Source: Rhizophagus clarus (taxonomy: Eukaryota; Glomeromycota; Glomeromycetes; Glomerales; Glomeraceae). Taken from it: a stretch of 64,000 nt of DNA. Under the pieces are notes generated by a model that saw only the letters and a list, made by a program, of their open reading frames with translations, ran no database searches and was not told the DNA's origin. Position numbers and translations under genes: made by a program. The stretch's first letter is position 1. Each line of letters begins with the position of its first letter. The stretch is taken from assembly GCA_015698045.1 (NCBI GenBank), contig BLAL01000160.1, positions 186,001 to 250,000 on the forward strand, in the 5' to 3' direction. Below are positions 1 to 14,604 of the stretch, piece by piece.

Positions 1-988
1 TTTTACGTTTGTATTTTAATAAAAGAAAAAAGAAAAAAAAAGGATCGTTCATTAGAATTTTTTTTAATTAGTTTTAGTGATTTCTTTTAATTATTTCTCG
101 AAGTTGTGATTTGTCTTTTTTTAAATAAACTTATTGATTCTTATTGACTCTTAGAATAAAAAAAGTGCTTTTACGTACAGTGCGTAAGAATATTAAAATT
201 TTAACGTTGATTTATAGGTATTAATCTTTTTAAAAATAATATGGATATTTTGAAATACTTAAAATATTTATTATCGTACACATTGGATTTCTTAATAACC
301 AATAAACTAAATGAGTCAAAATTTTAAAATATTATAGAATGAACAATGAACACCCTCACTATAACATATTTAATTTTGATAATATTTTGATCATTAAATT
401 ATTGAGAAAATCAGCGTAAATTAAGAATTTATTTCTTTTAGTGATGAGTTTCCTTAACAACTATTAACCTGTCTCATGAAACTAATGAAAAATTTAACAT
501 TATATTGCGCACATATATAATAATAATTCGCATTAAGTTTCTCAAAGAAATTTTTGATTTTATTAAATGCTATTTATTTTTATTTTTTTTATTTTTTTTT
601 TTAAAATGATGATATTTAGCCAATAATGTTGATTAATTCAAATTTAATCATTTAATTGATATATTGGTTATACTTGGCCAAATGTTATTAAAAGAAAAAT
701 TAACAAATAGAAGTTTTTTTTTTTTTTTGAACATATTAAATAGAAAGTAAAAAATAATAATATGAGATATATACAATATTTCCATTTTATAAATAAATAA
801 ATTCATTCTTTTATTTAATCAATTTTTATGATATATAACGCAACTTTTTTTTTTTTTTTCATCATACTATATTTCTTCTACGTGTCTTTTTATAATAAAT
901 AAAAATACATGATAGATGACAATGATTATATTAAAGTGTAAATAAATAAATGCTTTTATTATGGAAAACCATTTTTTATTTTCTTCAA

Positions 989-1023
<35 letters not shown>

Positions 1024-1621
1024 ATGACTTCATGCACATTTACAAGAAAATATATATGCAAAACCGAAAAAAAAAATATGCAAAAAAAAAATCAAAAATA
1101 GGTAATATAATATATAATAAAATATACGTAAAAAAACAAAGGAAAAAAAATATATATCTAAACAAAAAAAGAAATTCAAAAAAAAAAAGAAACTGTACAA
1201 GTGTTAATAAAATAATACCATTCACACAATTTAAAGAAATCTTTTTACAAAGGGAATATTGTTTTTTTTCCAAAAAAAAAAAAAAAAAAATTGTGAAAAA
1301 AGATGTAAATAACACGAATAAAACTATGCACAAATGACAAATACTCTTAAATAACTACATTATGTATAAAAAAAAAAAAAAAATATTATATATATATATA
1401 TAAGCATAAAAGAAAAATTATTAGTTTTTTAATCGAAAAAAAAAACAAATTCATTGTACTTTTTGTTTCTACACGATTAATGTCAAATATTTTTGTAAGA
1501 TAATTAGTCAATCATCATAAATTCTACTGTATATATATATATAAAAAAAAAGAAACTATTTACTGAAATATGTAATTACTAAAAAAGGGTCCAAAAAATA
1601 AATATTCACAAATCATAACCT
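1..1621. other. AT-rich intergenic DNA without a recognisable gene
   Basis: I see no gene here. The stretch is dominated by A and T runs (for example 26 T at about 991-1016 and 18 A at about 1272-1290) and short TA repeats near 1388-1402. The short open frames read through the homopolymers and translate as Lys- or Phe-rich strings with no domain. The last part, above about 1500, is the 3' flank of the minus-strand gene that ends at 1622. Confidence 0.6.
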
Positions 1622-4600
1622 TCAATAATTATATGCTCTTTGTTGAACTGGTATATGACCTCCTGGAACTCCATTCGAGAGCGGGTGATGTACACTACCT
1701 CCATACCCACTTGGCTGAGACTGTGGATCTAAAAATCTCGTTAATGGTTCTCTCAAAATATTATTCGTTGGATTACTATTTATTGGAGGACCAACAGGTT
1801 CTGAAGGTGCTTGATGATGATGAGGGTGGTGGTGATGTGGTGTTGATATTCCTGATATACGGTTTGATCCACTTTGTGGTTGATGGTAATGACTTACAGA
1901 TGGGCCTTGTGGAGGTTGTCGTGAAGGATTCATTATAGGAGGAGATTGAGGTTGTATCTGTGGTGAAGCAGATTTCCCGTATTGATGATGAGGAGCTGAC
2001 ATATATACAGGCGGAGGTTGACTGGGTTGTGATACAGGATGATAATGAGTATGTGAATGTCCATGGTGTGCATGGGTTTGATCTGACGGATAATGATGAT
2101 GATGATGCGTATGTGTATTATGCGAATTTGAAACATGATGATGATGGTGTGGCTGTGGAGCAGATTGAATCGGGGGTAGAGATGTTGATGGTCTTGAAGT
2201 TGAAGGTAGTGTAGTAGTTAATCCATTTGATAATGATACATGTCTTTGTGATGGATGTTGGTTAGCAGGTAATATATTCGGTAAAGAATGCTTTTGTGTT
2301 GGAGCAGTGGTATTTGGAGGTAATAAATTAGGATTAGGTAAATTGGGTGAACTCATTGAATGACGATGAGATGTGTGTGATTGTGGTGGTAGTGGTTGAT
2401 GCTCATCTACTGGTGGAGGTGGTCCATTAATATGTGTTGAAGGATAACCATGTGAACCATTACGCGATCCTGTATTAGCATTTAGATGTGAATGCATGGA
2501 TGGTTCTGATATCCTACGCGGTGGAACTCCTGAATTTACGGACTATACATACATATGTTTTAGTAATCTAATATAGTTAAATTTTAAAAATGTAGATTTA
2601 TTATCGTATCAATATACCTCTGAAGAATGAATATATCCTGTATTAGGTTGTATTGGAGGATAACCCGGATGTTGTGGTTCACGAGAATTATACATATTAC
2701 CATTTATTTGTGGTTGATGATGAGATATCATCATTCCATGATCATTATTCAATGGAGGAGAGCCATTTGGTATAACTTGTCTACTTGATATATTCTGTGG
2801 AGGTTGCGACTGTAAAGGACCATCTTTAGTTTTAGCATTTTCCTGTTAAAATGAATAATAAGAAATATATTTTAATAAAAGGTTATAAATTAAGAATAAT
2901 TGAGTATATTTGATAAATCCAACGATTATATTTAAACTCTCGTCGGATTTAAAAAAAAGAATCAAAATAATAAAAAAGAAAAAGAAAAAAAATATAATAA
3001 TAATAATAATATAATAATAATATAATAAAATAATAATAATGAAAGAAAAAGATTACGGACATTCGTATAAATCATGTAAGAGATGTAAGCGTGCGGGGCA
3101 TTCCGTTTCATTTTCGGATCATGCTTCTGTTGCAAAAATGAATTGATCGATCACATATCATTCCAAAGAATGAAAAAAAAAAGAAACGACTGATAGGGAC
3201 AAAAAAAAAAGGGTAAAAAGAATTTTATTTAATAAAGTGATACACGTACCATATGATAATATTTCTTGCTAAACGCGCTATTTTGTCCACGTAATGGTGG
3301 CATTTGATGTTGTTGTTGCAACATTGTTGGAGGAGGTTGTTGTGAAGGCTGTGGCGGTACATCCTAACAATTATAACAAGTTTTAATTTTAGTCCGGAGC
3401 ACTACATAATACTAAAGCAAAGTTTTATGATATGTTACCGTATGAGTTCCTATCATTCCACCAACTCCTGCACCATGTCCATGTGAATAACCGTTAGGAA
3501 CATTAACAGGCGGTCCAGTAGGAGGAGAAGGAGCTTTGATTGATTGATAATTTAATTTTTGTGGGTCACCATTAAATGAGGGTGAACCTCCGCTTTTCTG
3601 TATTGGCATCGAATGATTGTTATTCATATAACGATTATTGGAAATATCTGGTTGTGATGGTGGGACATTATGCGGTGATCGATATGATTGTGAATGTTGT
3701 GAATGCTGTGAATGCTGTGAATGTTGTGAGTGTTGTGCACGATTCCATTCCATATGATTCGTGTTAGCTATACAAATTGTATAATTGTTTAAAGTTTTTA
3801 AATCATTGTTAACTTAGATTATTAAAAATATTTTGATCTATATATAATTTCCAAGATTATATTCTTCTTTTCATACATTTGAAAAGTGAAAAGTGAAAAC
3901 AAACCTGATGCTATCTGAGGTATCTGAGGAGCTATAGGCATCGGAGCGGATATTGGGGCTATTGGGGTTACTGCTACAGGGGCCATTGGAGCTATTGGGG
4001 TTATACGATTTGCATTTCTCTCTTCACCTAATTGTTCTCTTACATCGGTCAATTTTGGAACATTCGTTGAAAGTTGAGAGAATTGACTTGATTGATTATG
4101 TAACTTTGGCCTTGCTGTTAATTTAAATCACATGACATTTTTAGTAATAAGTATATTATAATATATGCTGAAAAGAAGTAAAAAAGAAGAAAAACGTACT
4201 GAATTCATTTGAATCGGAAGGTCTACGTTTCTGAGGGCTCCCTCTTTTTTGAATCATTTTTGAATTCGACATTTTTGGAATAGAGTTCGTGGTAACTACC
4301 AATGGTATTGGACCGCTCTATTTTTAGAATGTACGAAGGAAAATCACGTGAGCAAAAAGATCAAAAAAATGAATCAAGAATGATTATTCGAATTTAACTT
4401 ACGGATGGAGGAGGTCTCTTTGCATGAGGGTATTTTCTCGAATTATAAGGACCATTATTATAATCTATAATTGGTTGATTCTGTATCTGATTATTATTTG
4501 CGTTTATATCACCATTTCTAATATCTTCTGGATATGTATCATGGTGATTATGCTGATATTTTTGTTGTGATGTATCCTAAACGGATAATTAAGATAATTA

Positions 4601-5642
4601 AGTTAAATGAGATAAATGAGATAATTGAGATAATCGAGATAATTTAGATAAATTAGATAATTAAGATAATTTAAGATAATTTAAGATAATTTAAGATAAG
4701 ACTATTTAAACGCGAAAAAGAAACAAGATATTAACCATCGATGATCTGCTCGAAATGGAATGACCAGACTCTGATGAAGTTGATTCGTCACCTAAATTGA
4801 ATATAAGTCCAAATTAATCAAATTAATCAAATTAAATCAAAAATTATCAAAATCGAAAAAAACTATAATTTGATAAAGAAATCTTAAATAATACTAAGAA
4901 TAATACTAACCACACATTAATGATTCAATTGACATAGAATTACTTTTTGCTCTAGGTCTTTGCTAAAAAAAATAATAATAATAGTAAAAGAGGAGTTAAA
5001 TCAAATTATCAAATTAAAAATAAAAAAAAAAAATATATACTGTATATATAAACTCACATCAATTTGTGGTTTTATAATATTATTATGATTATGATTATTA
5101 TTATGATTATTATTACTATTATTTGATATACTAGATAATGAAGAAATTGTAGTGGCAGCTTCTACATCAGACATTTGTTGTTCATTATCTTTTGGGGGAT
5201 AATGATCCCTATAATGAGAATTTACAGGAGAAGATTGTGTAGTATTCTGATTAGGATTAGACAAAGATAATAATATAGTAGTGGCTTCAGCTTCCGGTTG
5301 TGAAAGGGGTGGTTGATATTGATGCGAACGAGATTGATAATAATAATCACGAGTTTGTTGTTCATTTGAATAAGAACCACCATAACCTCCTCCTATACTA
5401 TTACCACCGCTACCACTGTTACCGGAACTTTGGTTGTATTGTGGTGGTGGAGGTGGTTGTGAATGTTGAGAAGAAGACGCGTGTTGTTGTGTATGAACGT
5501 GAGAAGAAGGTCCGTCATCAGACAAAATATTTTTCAGACTACAAACACCAGAAGCTGATTGCTGTTGGTGACGGTCTGAAACGTTCGAGTCAGTTGAACT
5601 ATCGTTCATAACATGTGATATTGAAGTCTTACGACTGTTCAT
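1622..5642 (-). CDS. Ten-exon gene for a 927-aa His/Pro/Gln/Asn-rich protein, possible nuclear regulator
   Basis: I do not recognise the family. The exons, all joined by GT-AG introns that keep frame, are 5642-5058, 4962-4911, 4791-4736, 4576-4403, 4317-4200, 4114-3905, 3767-3439, 3363-3250, 2842-2618 and 2542-1622; together they give 928 codons including the stop. The protein is low in complexity throughout: an Asn/His tract near residues 180-190, five QHS repeats near 408-423, and His-rich blocks near 750-790 and in the last 100 residues. A basic cluster (KRGSPQKRRP, about residues 313-322) could be a nuclear localisation signal, and the N-terminus is Ser-rich with a short CSLKNILSDDG motif. 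There is no visible DNA-binding domain, signal peptide or membrane segment. Composition suggests a transcriptional co-regulator or RNA-granule protein, but that is only inference. The continuous frame across ten exons argues strongly that the gene is real. Confidence 0.8.
4588..4697. repeat. Degenerate tandem repeat in an intron of the His/Pro/Gln-rich gene
   Basis: Between two exons of the minus-strand gene the plus strand repeats units close to GATAATTAA / GATAATTTAA about ten times, with period 9-11. It lies wholly in the intron and does not touch the splice sites. Confidence 0.6.
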
Positions 5643-7572
5643 ATTTTATTTTATTTGTTTTTTTTTTTTATTTGCGTGTGTATAGAGTAAATGCGAGGAA
5701 AAAAAAATAATTATCCTTTTTCTTTTTTTTTTTTTTCCTTCTTTTTTTTTTTAAAAAAAAAATGAATATTTTTTTTTTATAAACCTTTTTATTATAAAAA
5801 AAAAATTAACAAGTTAACATTTCAAAAAGAAGAAAGAACAAAAAATTTATCTTTTTCTTTTTTTTTTTTTTTTTTATTCCCAAAAGTTTAAAATATAAAA
5901 AAAAACAGTAGGGAAAAGGAAAAAAAAAAAAAAAGAGAAACACAACACACGAAAAGTTAAGACGAGAATTTTTTTTTTTTTTTTTTTTTTTTCAATATAA
6001 AAATCATGTTAAATATATTCAATAATTCAATATATAAAAAAAAAAAAAAAAAAATTTTTTTTTTTTTTTTTAAAATAAACGTGTGTTAATATGTTGTTGT
6101 TGTTGTTGTTGTTGTGTATAAATTATTATTATTATATATATATATATATTTTTTTTTTTTTAAATAAATAAATATATAATAATAATAATAATATAATATA
6201 AATAAATAAATAAATAAATTTTTTATACGATTTGCTGTAAGATATATATAAATAAATCTAATCAAACATCAAAAGAAAAAAAAAATATGAAAATGGCGTG
6301 GTAAATTACATTATTGATAATAAAGTAAACAGCATATATATATGGGTTATCTTTATGAAGCACAAGAAAAAAAAAAAAAAGGTTAAAGTATATTCTACAT
6401 ACATAGCATCATACATAATATGAAGGCAGATCATATATGATAACTGACTGGCCATTATTATTTATAGCAATAATATTGATTATATAATTATTATGTATAA
6501 ATATAAATAAGATGTCATAGGAAAAAATTTACCTTCTTGAACCATTTGGTATTCAATTCCTTTGAAGGACTTTTGACCCAACAAAAAATTTCTTATACAT
6601 GCAAAATGAAAATCTTATTATAAAATAAATTTTATATTATGGCAAACATGCTCGACATGATACATGAATTTTTTTTTTGATGCAAAATGTAAATGTAAAG
6701 TTATGCAAAATGCAAAAACTTTTTTAGGCCCCACATATATAAGATAATAGCCCATATTAGCCGCCCACACACAAAGGAAAAAAAAAAGTTTAATAGTAAT
6801 GCGCATTACATTCTTTGCATCTTCTGCATCATGTTTTTTATAAATAAAATTTGAAAATGTCAATGTATCTTTTGTTGTTACAAACTGTAAATAAATATAT
6901 ATATATATATAATTTTTGTTACTAAAAAACTTTTAGGTTTACATGTCTGTGTAATAAATAAAAAGTGCGATATTTTGTAAATTTTCTCATTTTAGACTTT
7001 AACTTCATAATTCATGATTTATTTATTTATTTATTTATTTCAAGAAAAACAAAAAAAAAACTTTTTATTAATGTTACTGTAAAAAAAAAAAAAAATTTTT
7101 TTTTTTTTTTTTTTTTTCTTCAAACAATAAAAACAATTACGCATGAAATTGTAAATATTTAAAAGTAAATAATGAACTTATTTTTTTATTTTTATTTTTT
7201 ATTTTTTATTTTTTTTTTATTTTTTTTTTTTCTCCTGCACAAAACTGCAATAAGAGGAAGGGCGTCAAAAAAAAAAAAAAAAAAACCTGAAGTTTGAACT
7301 TTAAAATCTGTTGTGTGTGTTTCCTAAAATCATCATGTCCGTTTATATGAAATATTATTTTATTTAATGTGATATCACGAGTATTACAGTTCTTAAAAGG
7401 TTTAGATCGCTCACGGTGTAAAATAGAAAAACAAGCGTAATCTATTAATTTAGAAGTTTTGCCCACTTTGCCCCGCATATTTTTTATGGATTTTCCTGTA
7501 CGACGTTAAAAAAAAGGTAAATTCAACTGCGCCCAACGAACCCAAACGAATTGAAACTAGTGAAACACACTT

Positions 7573-7604
<32 letters not shown>

Positions 7605-8900
7605 TTACTCATGAATACTTATGATTGAAAGAAAAAGGAAATAATTTATTTTTTTAGGACTTCATTTTTATGAAACACTAAATTATTAATTTTATCCTGA
7701 TTTATAATTCAAATCTTTTTGACATTATCGTATCAATCAATCTAAATTTCTAATATAGTCTCCTATTGATAAATTCATTGACGGGAATTTCTTTCTCTTT
7801 TTGGCCTCGAAATAGGTAAATCTGTAGATCTTTTGTTGATTTTCCGATTCTTTCTCCGCTTGGTCATACCCACACATCAAAAAATTTATTTCCTACATAA
7901 AATAAATTACCGGGCATTTATTTGTAATCCAAATGCGGTCACATGTCGTGACACTTTGGTCTACCTTTTTTTTTTTTTGGGAAACCTTTTTTTGTACCCA
8001 GACTTGGTTGTCCATTCATCTATTTTTGTTAAAATAAAATAAAATAAAAAGTTAGTTAGATTAAAAATAATGTCGCATGAGAAAAAAAAAAAAGAAAACT
8101 AAATGATGTGACAAATTTTAATTTAACGTATAGATAAATAAATAAATAAATAAAATGCAAGACGAAAAATTTGGTTATTGCCTAATTTAGTAAAGTTCGT
8201 GATACGATGAATGCATTGAAAAATTTTTTTTTTTTAAAAAAAAAAAATTCGATTTGCGTAATGCCATTTAGTGTGTAATGTAAAAATAATATATACTGTA
8301 ATGTGCTATAATTTGCTGTTAAAGTGTGTATATAGTGCATACATACATGATACATTTTCCCCAAAGTCAATTAAGTTAAGGAATTCGTCACTGCGGTGCG
8401 GGTTTATCATCTTCATTCGATCATATCGCGTGCGTGCCAATTTCATTTTAAATGATAATCTGAAAGTTTTCAAAAATGAAATATAATGAAAATATGAAGT
8501 TTTTTAATATAATCGTAAATCTTGTATTGCTTTGCGGTCCCGTAAAAAAAAAAATAAACGAAATTCCGGTATAGATTGTGGAGGACGCACCAGTCGCATC
8601 ACATATAATTATTAGTTCATAATATTCAAAAAAATATTCGGGAAATTCAGAATAAGACTATAATTGGTAAAGTAAATACCCAAAGCCACGCGCGGTCAAA
8701 ACTCAATAGGATTATGAGAAATTTTTCCCTCCAATCACTCCACATTTCTCCACAACTCCACAGGAAATAAAAAACCTTAAAAAAGTTATTATTGAAAATC
8801 CTTTTTTATTAAATAAGATTCAAGTTTTATTATAAATATGGTTAACATTTACTTTCACACATTATTATTTATTTATTTATTTTTATTTATTTGTAAATCT

Positions 8901-8934
<34 letters not shown>

Positions 8935-9536
8935 TTTTTTTTTTTTTTTATAAATACAATAAATACAGTAATAATAATAATCATAATTATAATTATAATT
9001 ATAATTAGAGTTTAACGTATAATTATAATTATCTAATTTATCCCTTTTTAAATTAACAAGACAATCAAGTAAAAATTTTAATTGAAACAAGAATCTAATC
9101 TTGAATTTTATTGTTATAATTTAGATAGATGAAATTTGATGGATGGTTTCTTGATTATAAATAACGATTATTTCTAGTTTAGTGTTTATTGAAAAAACTT
9201 GTTTGTAAAGTTGTAAAAAAAAAATTCGCCTTATTTCCCCTGATTTTCGCTCTTTTAAACAAGTTGGTTACATCATAAAAATTCTCTAATAAAACTTTAA
9301 AAAGAAATCCGTTATTTCCGCCAAAAAAAAAAACCTGTTTATTATTACTACATTTTTTTTTCCAATACATAATTGACTTTTTATTACATAATTTAATTAA
9401 TACTCGACTTTTTTTTTTTTTAATTTCACCCCACATTTTTTTGTAACAGCAGGAAAATAAAATAAAATAAAATAAAATAAAATTGGGAATTACAAAAATA
9501 AACTGTAAATGTACGATGATAAAAATTTCTCCCCAC

Positions 9537-9568
<32 letters not shown>

Positions 9569-10394
9569 TGTAACAGCTGCAAAAAAAAGTACGGAGTGGA
9601 TCATGTTATCATTACGAAAGACATCAAACAAATCATTTTTATATAACAATTTATCCTAATGAGGGAACATTCATAATGATTTGATCACATTATTTACCTT
9701 TAATAAGCTGATAAAGTTCGTGACCCAAAACCTTAGATTACGTATCATGTGATCCGTACCTTTTACAAATATTTATGTTGGCCGTTATAATAATTTTATC
9801 CGAATCGAAATAATAATAATAATATATACATACATATATATACATACATACACATACATACATTATAAAAATGTCAAAAAAAGAAGAAAAAAAACTTCTA
9901 AACTTCGAAAATCGAAATTCTCAATATTTAATTAAAAACAATAAGATCAAATTTAGAATTTGTGTAAAGCGGATAACACTCCAATCACACTGTAAATATA
10001 ACAACAAGCATAAACATCACATGCAAATAATAAGTAAATAAAAAAAAATTTAATTAATTTAGTTTAAGTTAAAATTATTGTTGATTAAGTTTTATTGGTT
10101 TAAATTTATTGACTTTATGATTTTAAATCCTGGGGTAAAATTATGTATTACAACAAACCTATTAGTGATTTGGATTTGTATATAAGAGGATATATGTAGA
10201 AAGAATATTCTTACGTAGAAGACTTTGAAAGTAGAATATTTTTGTATGTATTTGTTAGAATATTTGTAGAAGTTATTGTATGTGTGGAATAACCATGTAG
10301 AATATTTTTGGCTGCGATTATTACGTATTTCGGCATCAACCACGTTCAATTATTGCGTATTGTTTGCTCATAACTCTAAAGAGGTAAAGCTGAC

Positions 10395-10512
10395 CTCATG
10401 TCCATAGACCATAAGTTGACCTTGAGATGGGATGCCACCTTTGGGATGCCACCATGATTTGAGATGACTACCTGCCTGAGATGCTACCCCAAGATGCTCA
10501 AAACTTTTAGAC
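10395..10512. repeat. Short degenerate GATGCCACC minisatellite
   Basis: A less AT-rich patch repeats GAGATGGGATGCCACC-like units of about 15-20 bases (GATGCCACCT, GATGCCACCA, GATGACTACC, GATGCTACCC, GATGCTC). No open frame goes with it. It may be an old piece of a repeat or a mobile element. Confidence 0.45.
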
Positions 10513-11028
10513 GACCCATCAAACCATGACTTCTTAAGTTAACCTCTAATTATCGTCGTACTAATTATTAGCTACATCATAACAATTAATTAATTTCCCA
10601 CGTCTTATTCCCGCCCACGACTTATGTCAAAATTTGACTTTAAACCATATCTTTATGTCTAAACCTATTAGTCCTTAAAACCTCTCATTTCCTTTTTGTT
10701 TATGTATCACATTAATTGGAGAGATGATGACATTTTACCTCAAAATGCAACTAATTTAAACCATGTTGTACGAAAAAAATTATATAATAATAAATAATAA
10801 ATATTTATATCTTAAAGAAAAAAATAATTTTCCAAGTTAAACCCGATAAATAAATCTTTGGTCTTAAATCATAAATTAAAGTTTTATTATTGTTCAAAAA
10901 GATTGTTGTTTTAAATTTTTTTAAAAAAGAAAACTTTTTTTTTTATAAAAAGAAAACTTTTTTGGATTTATTTTATCATCCATTATATTTATATTATATC
11001 TTATATTATATATTTTATTATATTATTT

Positions 11029-11064
<36 letters not shown>

Positions 11065-11284
11065 TTTATTTTTATTTTTATTTATTATTATTTCATTATT
11101 TTATTTTATTTACATTATTTTATGTTTTTATTTAATTTTATTTATTTATTTATTATTATTATTTATTTTTTTTTTTTCTTAAACCTAACTTGTCAGAAAC
11201 CTAAATGTCGATAATGCGATAATGAGATAACGAGATAATGCGATAGTATGGTTTTACTGCACTGCTTATAAAAAAAAAAAAAAA

Positions 11285-11287
11285 ATA

Positions 11288-11328
<41 letters not shown>
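11285..11328. repeat. (AAT)n microsatellite
   Basis: About fourteen uninterrupted AAT units, directly after a run of A. It is the clearest trinucleotide microsatellite in the gene desert. Confidence 0.85.
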
Positions 11329-11330
<2 letters not shown>

Positions 11331-11825
11331 CTTGTAAACGTAAACTTTATTCTAAGTTTAAAAATGCGATAACACGTTTTTTATTAAAAAATTTTTTTTT
11401 CTAAAATCTTTTAAAAGAAAAACTTAATCCTAATCTAGTATCATTCGTCTTATGCATTCGAATACTTTGAAGTAACATAAATAAATAAATAAATATAAAT
11501 TTCATAATTTCACATGTAATAGATGTTGTAAGTTTACTTGTTAAAAAATCTCACGAAGTTAGGAAAAATAATATTCGTTAATCTTTTATTTATTTATTTA
11601 TAAACAAAAAAAAAAAAAAAAAAAAAAATTTTTTTTTTTTTCGTTTACAAAAAAAGAAAAAACAAAAAGGGGAAGATACACTGAATTCTAAAATAGATCT
11701 CATTGAGAAAAAAAAAAAAAAAAATTTGTTGTTTAAATGTTTAAAACAAAATGAATTTTAAATATCGGGCGGAGATTGATCTAAAACTTATTTTCCTACG
11801 TCCATATCAAAACCAATAATAGAAT

Positions 11826-11840
11826 ATCAAAATATTAACA

Positions 11841-11884
<44 letters not shown>

Positions 11885-11990
11885 TAACACAAAAATCAAA
11901 TAAGAACACAATTATAAATAATAACACAAAAAAAAAAAAAGTTGATTTTTTATAAATAATAGCACGAAAAAAAAAAAAATAAATAAAATC
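11826..11990. repeat. Tandem ATAATAACAC-poly(A) repeat
   Basis: The block AATATTAACAC followed by A recurs as ATTAACACAAA, ATAATAACACAAA and ATAATAGCACGAAA. The A tail of the first unit has grown to about 40 bases. Four units of 40-60 bases are visible. Confidence 0.5.
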
Positions 11991-12987
11991 GTAAAAAAAA
12001 AAAATTTGAAACAAGAAAAGAAACCCCCGAAAATCCGTTAGGATTCGGATTAATCAAGTAATATCTTTGGTTAATTACTATTTTGCTTATCAATGTTGTT
12101 TATTATGTAAGTAACAATCAATAATAAAATAAAATCAATAATAATTAAGCATAATATTAAACAAATTAATTTAACAAGGAAAATATTAATATTCGTTTAA
12201 TTTTTAATATAAACATGATATCATGAAGCAGTAAAATTATTATTGACTCATATGCGACAAGTTCACATCTCTGCACAAGTTATATTAAATAATAACTTTA
12301 TCTTTTATCTTGGCAAAAAAAAATTAAGTTGAAAACTTTCTCTTACCAGAATAGGAAAATTACAAAAGTGGAGAATTTTTTTGATTCGACTAATAATTAT
12401 TATTATGAATGATTGCTCAATTAGTAACAAAATGGGTCGTACATGTTCTTTTTGTAATGAATTAAAATACCTTCTGCGTAAGAATTTATCATAAACAATT
12501 CACAAAAAAAAAACATTTTTTTTTTGGATTCCATTCCTTACTTTTTTGGATGACACAAACTTATTAAAACATCATGCAGAAAATCAACCAACAAAAAAAT
12601 TCCTACAAACTTGCAGTCGATCCTACTTTAACAGATATGTGTGTGTACTTTTAGAAATACAATTATGATAAACAATACATTACGTATTATACAGTATATT
12701 GCATCCGATGATTGTAACCACTTATGTCCTTATTGCAAAACAATTGAATGCAAACCAAAACTTTTCCGGATTTCAATCAAGTTTTTCATTACGTTCATTT
12801 CATCCATTTCAAGTTTTTTTTGCCGTGCATCACTGTTTCAATTTCAAAAGAAAAAAAGTATTTCCTTTGTTTTTTTTAGAGTTGTAATCGGAAATATAAA
12901 TGAATGTAATACAAATATAAAATTACGTTACATTAATTATTATGCGTAATGTTTTTTTTTCAATGCATACTTGATAAGGTTTTATTG

Positions 12988-13019
<32 letters not shown>

Positions 13020-13207
13020 TACATACATAAATATATTTATTTATTTGCCCCGGGATTTTATATGCACATCTTTGTATACAGTTGCATTTTTGAAATGCAG
13101 AAAATATTTAAAGAAATTGATATTCAATGCAAGAAAGAAAAATTAAAAACTTGTATGATAACTTGATTTTTTATGTATAAGCATGCTCAAATTGTATCAG
13201 ACAGACC

Positions 13208-13253
<46 letters not shown>

Positions 13254-14001
13254 AAGAAATACGAATAGAGAAATATTCAAAAAAAAAGTCTTTTGTTTCT
13301 TTCTCGGACATCTAATCCGTTTCAAGTAAGTCAAGTTGATTATGTACCACGGAAATTGAATATATAACGTGGCAGAAAGACGAGATAATTGGGAAATTAA
13401 ATTATTTTTAATAAAATGCAGCCCCATGGTTTGGCCCCTGACATAAACAGTTTATTTTTAAATAAAATGATTACATACCGTGTTACACAAAAAAAGAAAA
13501 AAAAAATATACACACACAAACATCAACAATCAACGAGTCAATCAATAAAACCTTCTTACATTCTAAATCATCATCATCAAAGTAAATAGTGACACAAAAT
13601 CGTCGTATCGGTGTCCCATTCTCGGATTCGTTACCCGCCTAATTTTTCTATGTTTGATGTTTAACTTGTTTAAGTGTTCATCTACTGCATGCATATTTAA
13701 ATTTTTGCATTGACCCATTTTTGGTATTTTGGCAAATCGACATTGTGGAAAAAAGAGGGGAAAAATATAGGCGTCAAAAAAAAAAAATTATTGCGTAGAT
13801 TTTACTAAGCTAATTTGTAATGAAAGTTGTATTATTGCATTAGTTGATAAATAGTTAATCAATGAGTATAATCAAATGATTGAGTTTTGATATGCATGAG
13901 ATATGCGAGATATAAAAGATTTTTTTTTTTTTTTTTTGTGAATTTTTTTTTTTTTTGTAAGAAAAAAAAATTTTTTTTTTTTTCCTTCGTTATTGGACTA
14001 T

Positions 14002-14035
<34 letters not shown>

Positions 14036-14604
14036 AAATAAAAATAGAATAATGACAATTTATTCGGTATGGTTTCTTTTTTATGAATAATGTTCGGAAT
14101 AAAATTACATTATGATTTCTTTGGATAAGTGGCGTTAAGTGAATTTCCGAGGGGCGTTTTTTTTTTAAGTATAAGTCAAACTTGTTTGACAGATTACATC
14201 AATAAAAGGTTGGTACCAAAAAAAAAAAAATTTTCATTTTGAAATAATCATGACAAAATGTAAAAGTTACATACAGTTTAAAGTAATTAAGGGATGAATA
14301 TGGTTTTTTTTTTTCGTAATCATAATCATATGTAACTAATCTAATTGTCTTTTGTTTTTTCTTTCTTCCCTTTTTCTTTATCAAAAAGTAAAAATGCAAA
14401 ACACTTGCATAAATCGAATAATGCTGCGTCGTGATATTAAACCCAATTTGGAATTTTTTTTTGAATGGTATTTTTTTTATTGTTGTTTCATCCTTTTTAA
14501 AGTTACCATAAAGTAATAATAGATGTACATAACATGTTTAGAATGTTTGCTTTTTGTAAAAAAAAAAAAAAAAAAATTTGCGTAGGGGACGTCCGTTAAA
14601 AAAA

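Noticed and set aside
867-1337. Overlapping open frames of 64-101 codons on both strands
   Set aside because: They are created by A and T homopolymers and translate as Lys- or Phe-rich strings without any domain.
9179-9649. Open minus-strand frame of 156 codons
   Set aside because: It runs through several T/A homopolymers, is Phe/Lys-rich and shows no motif or splice structure.
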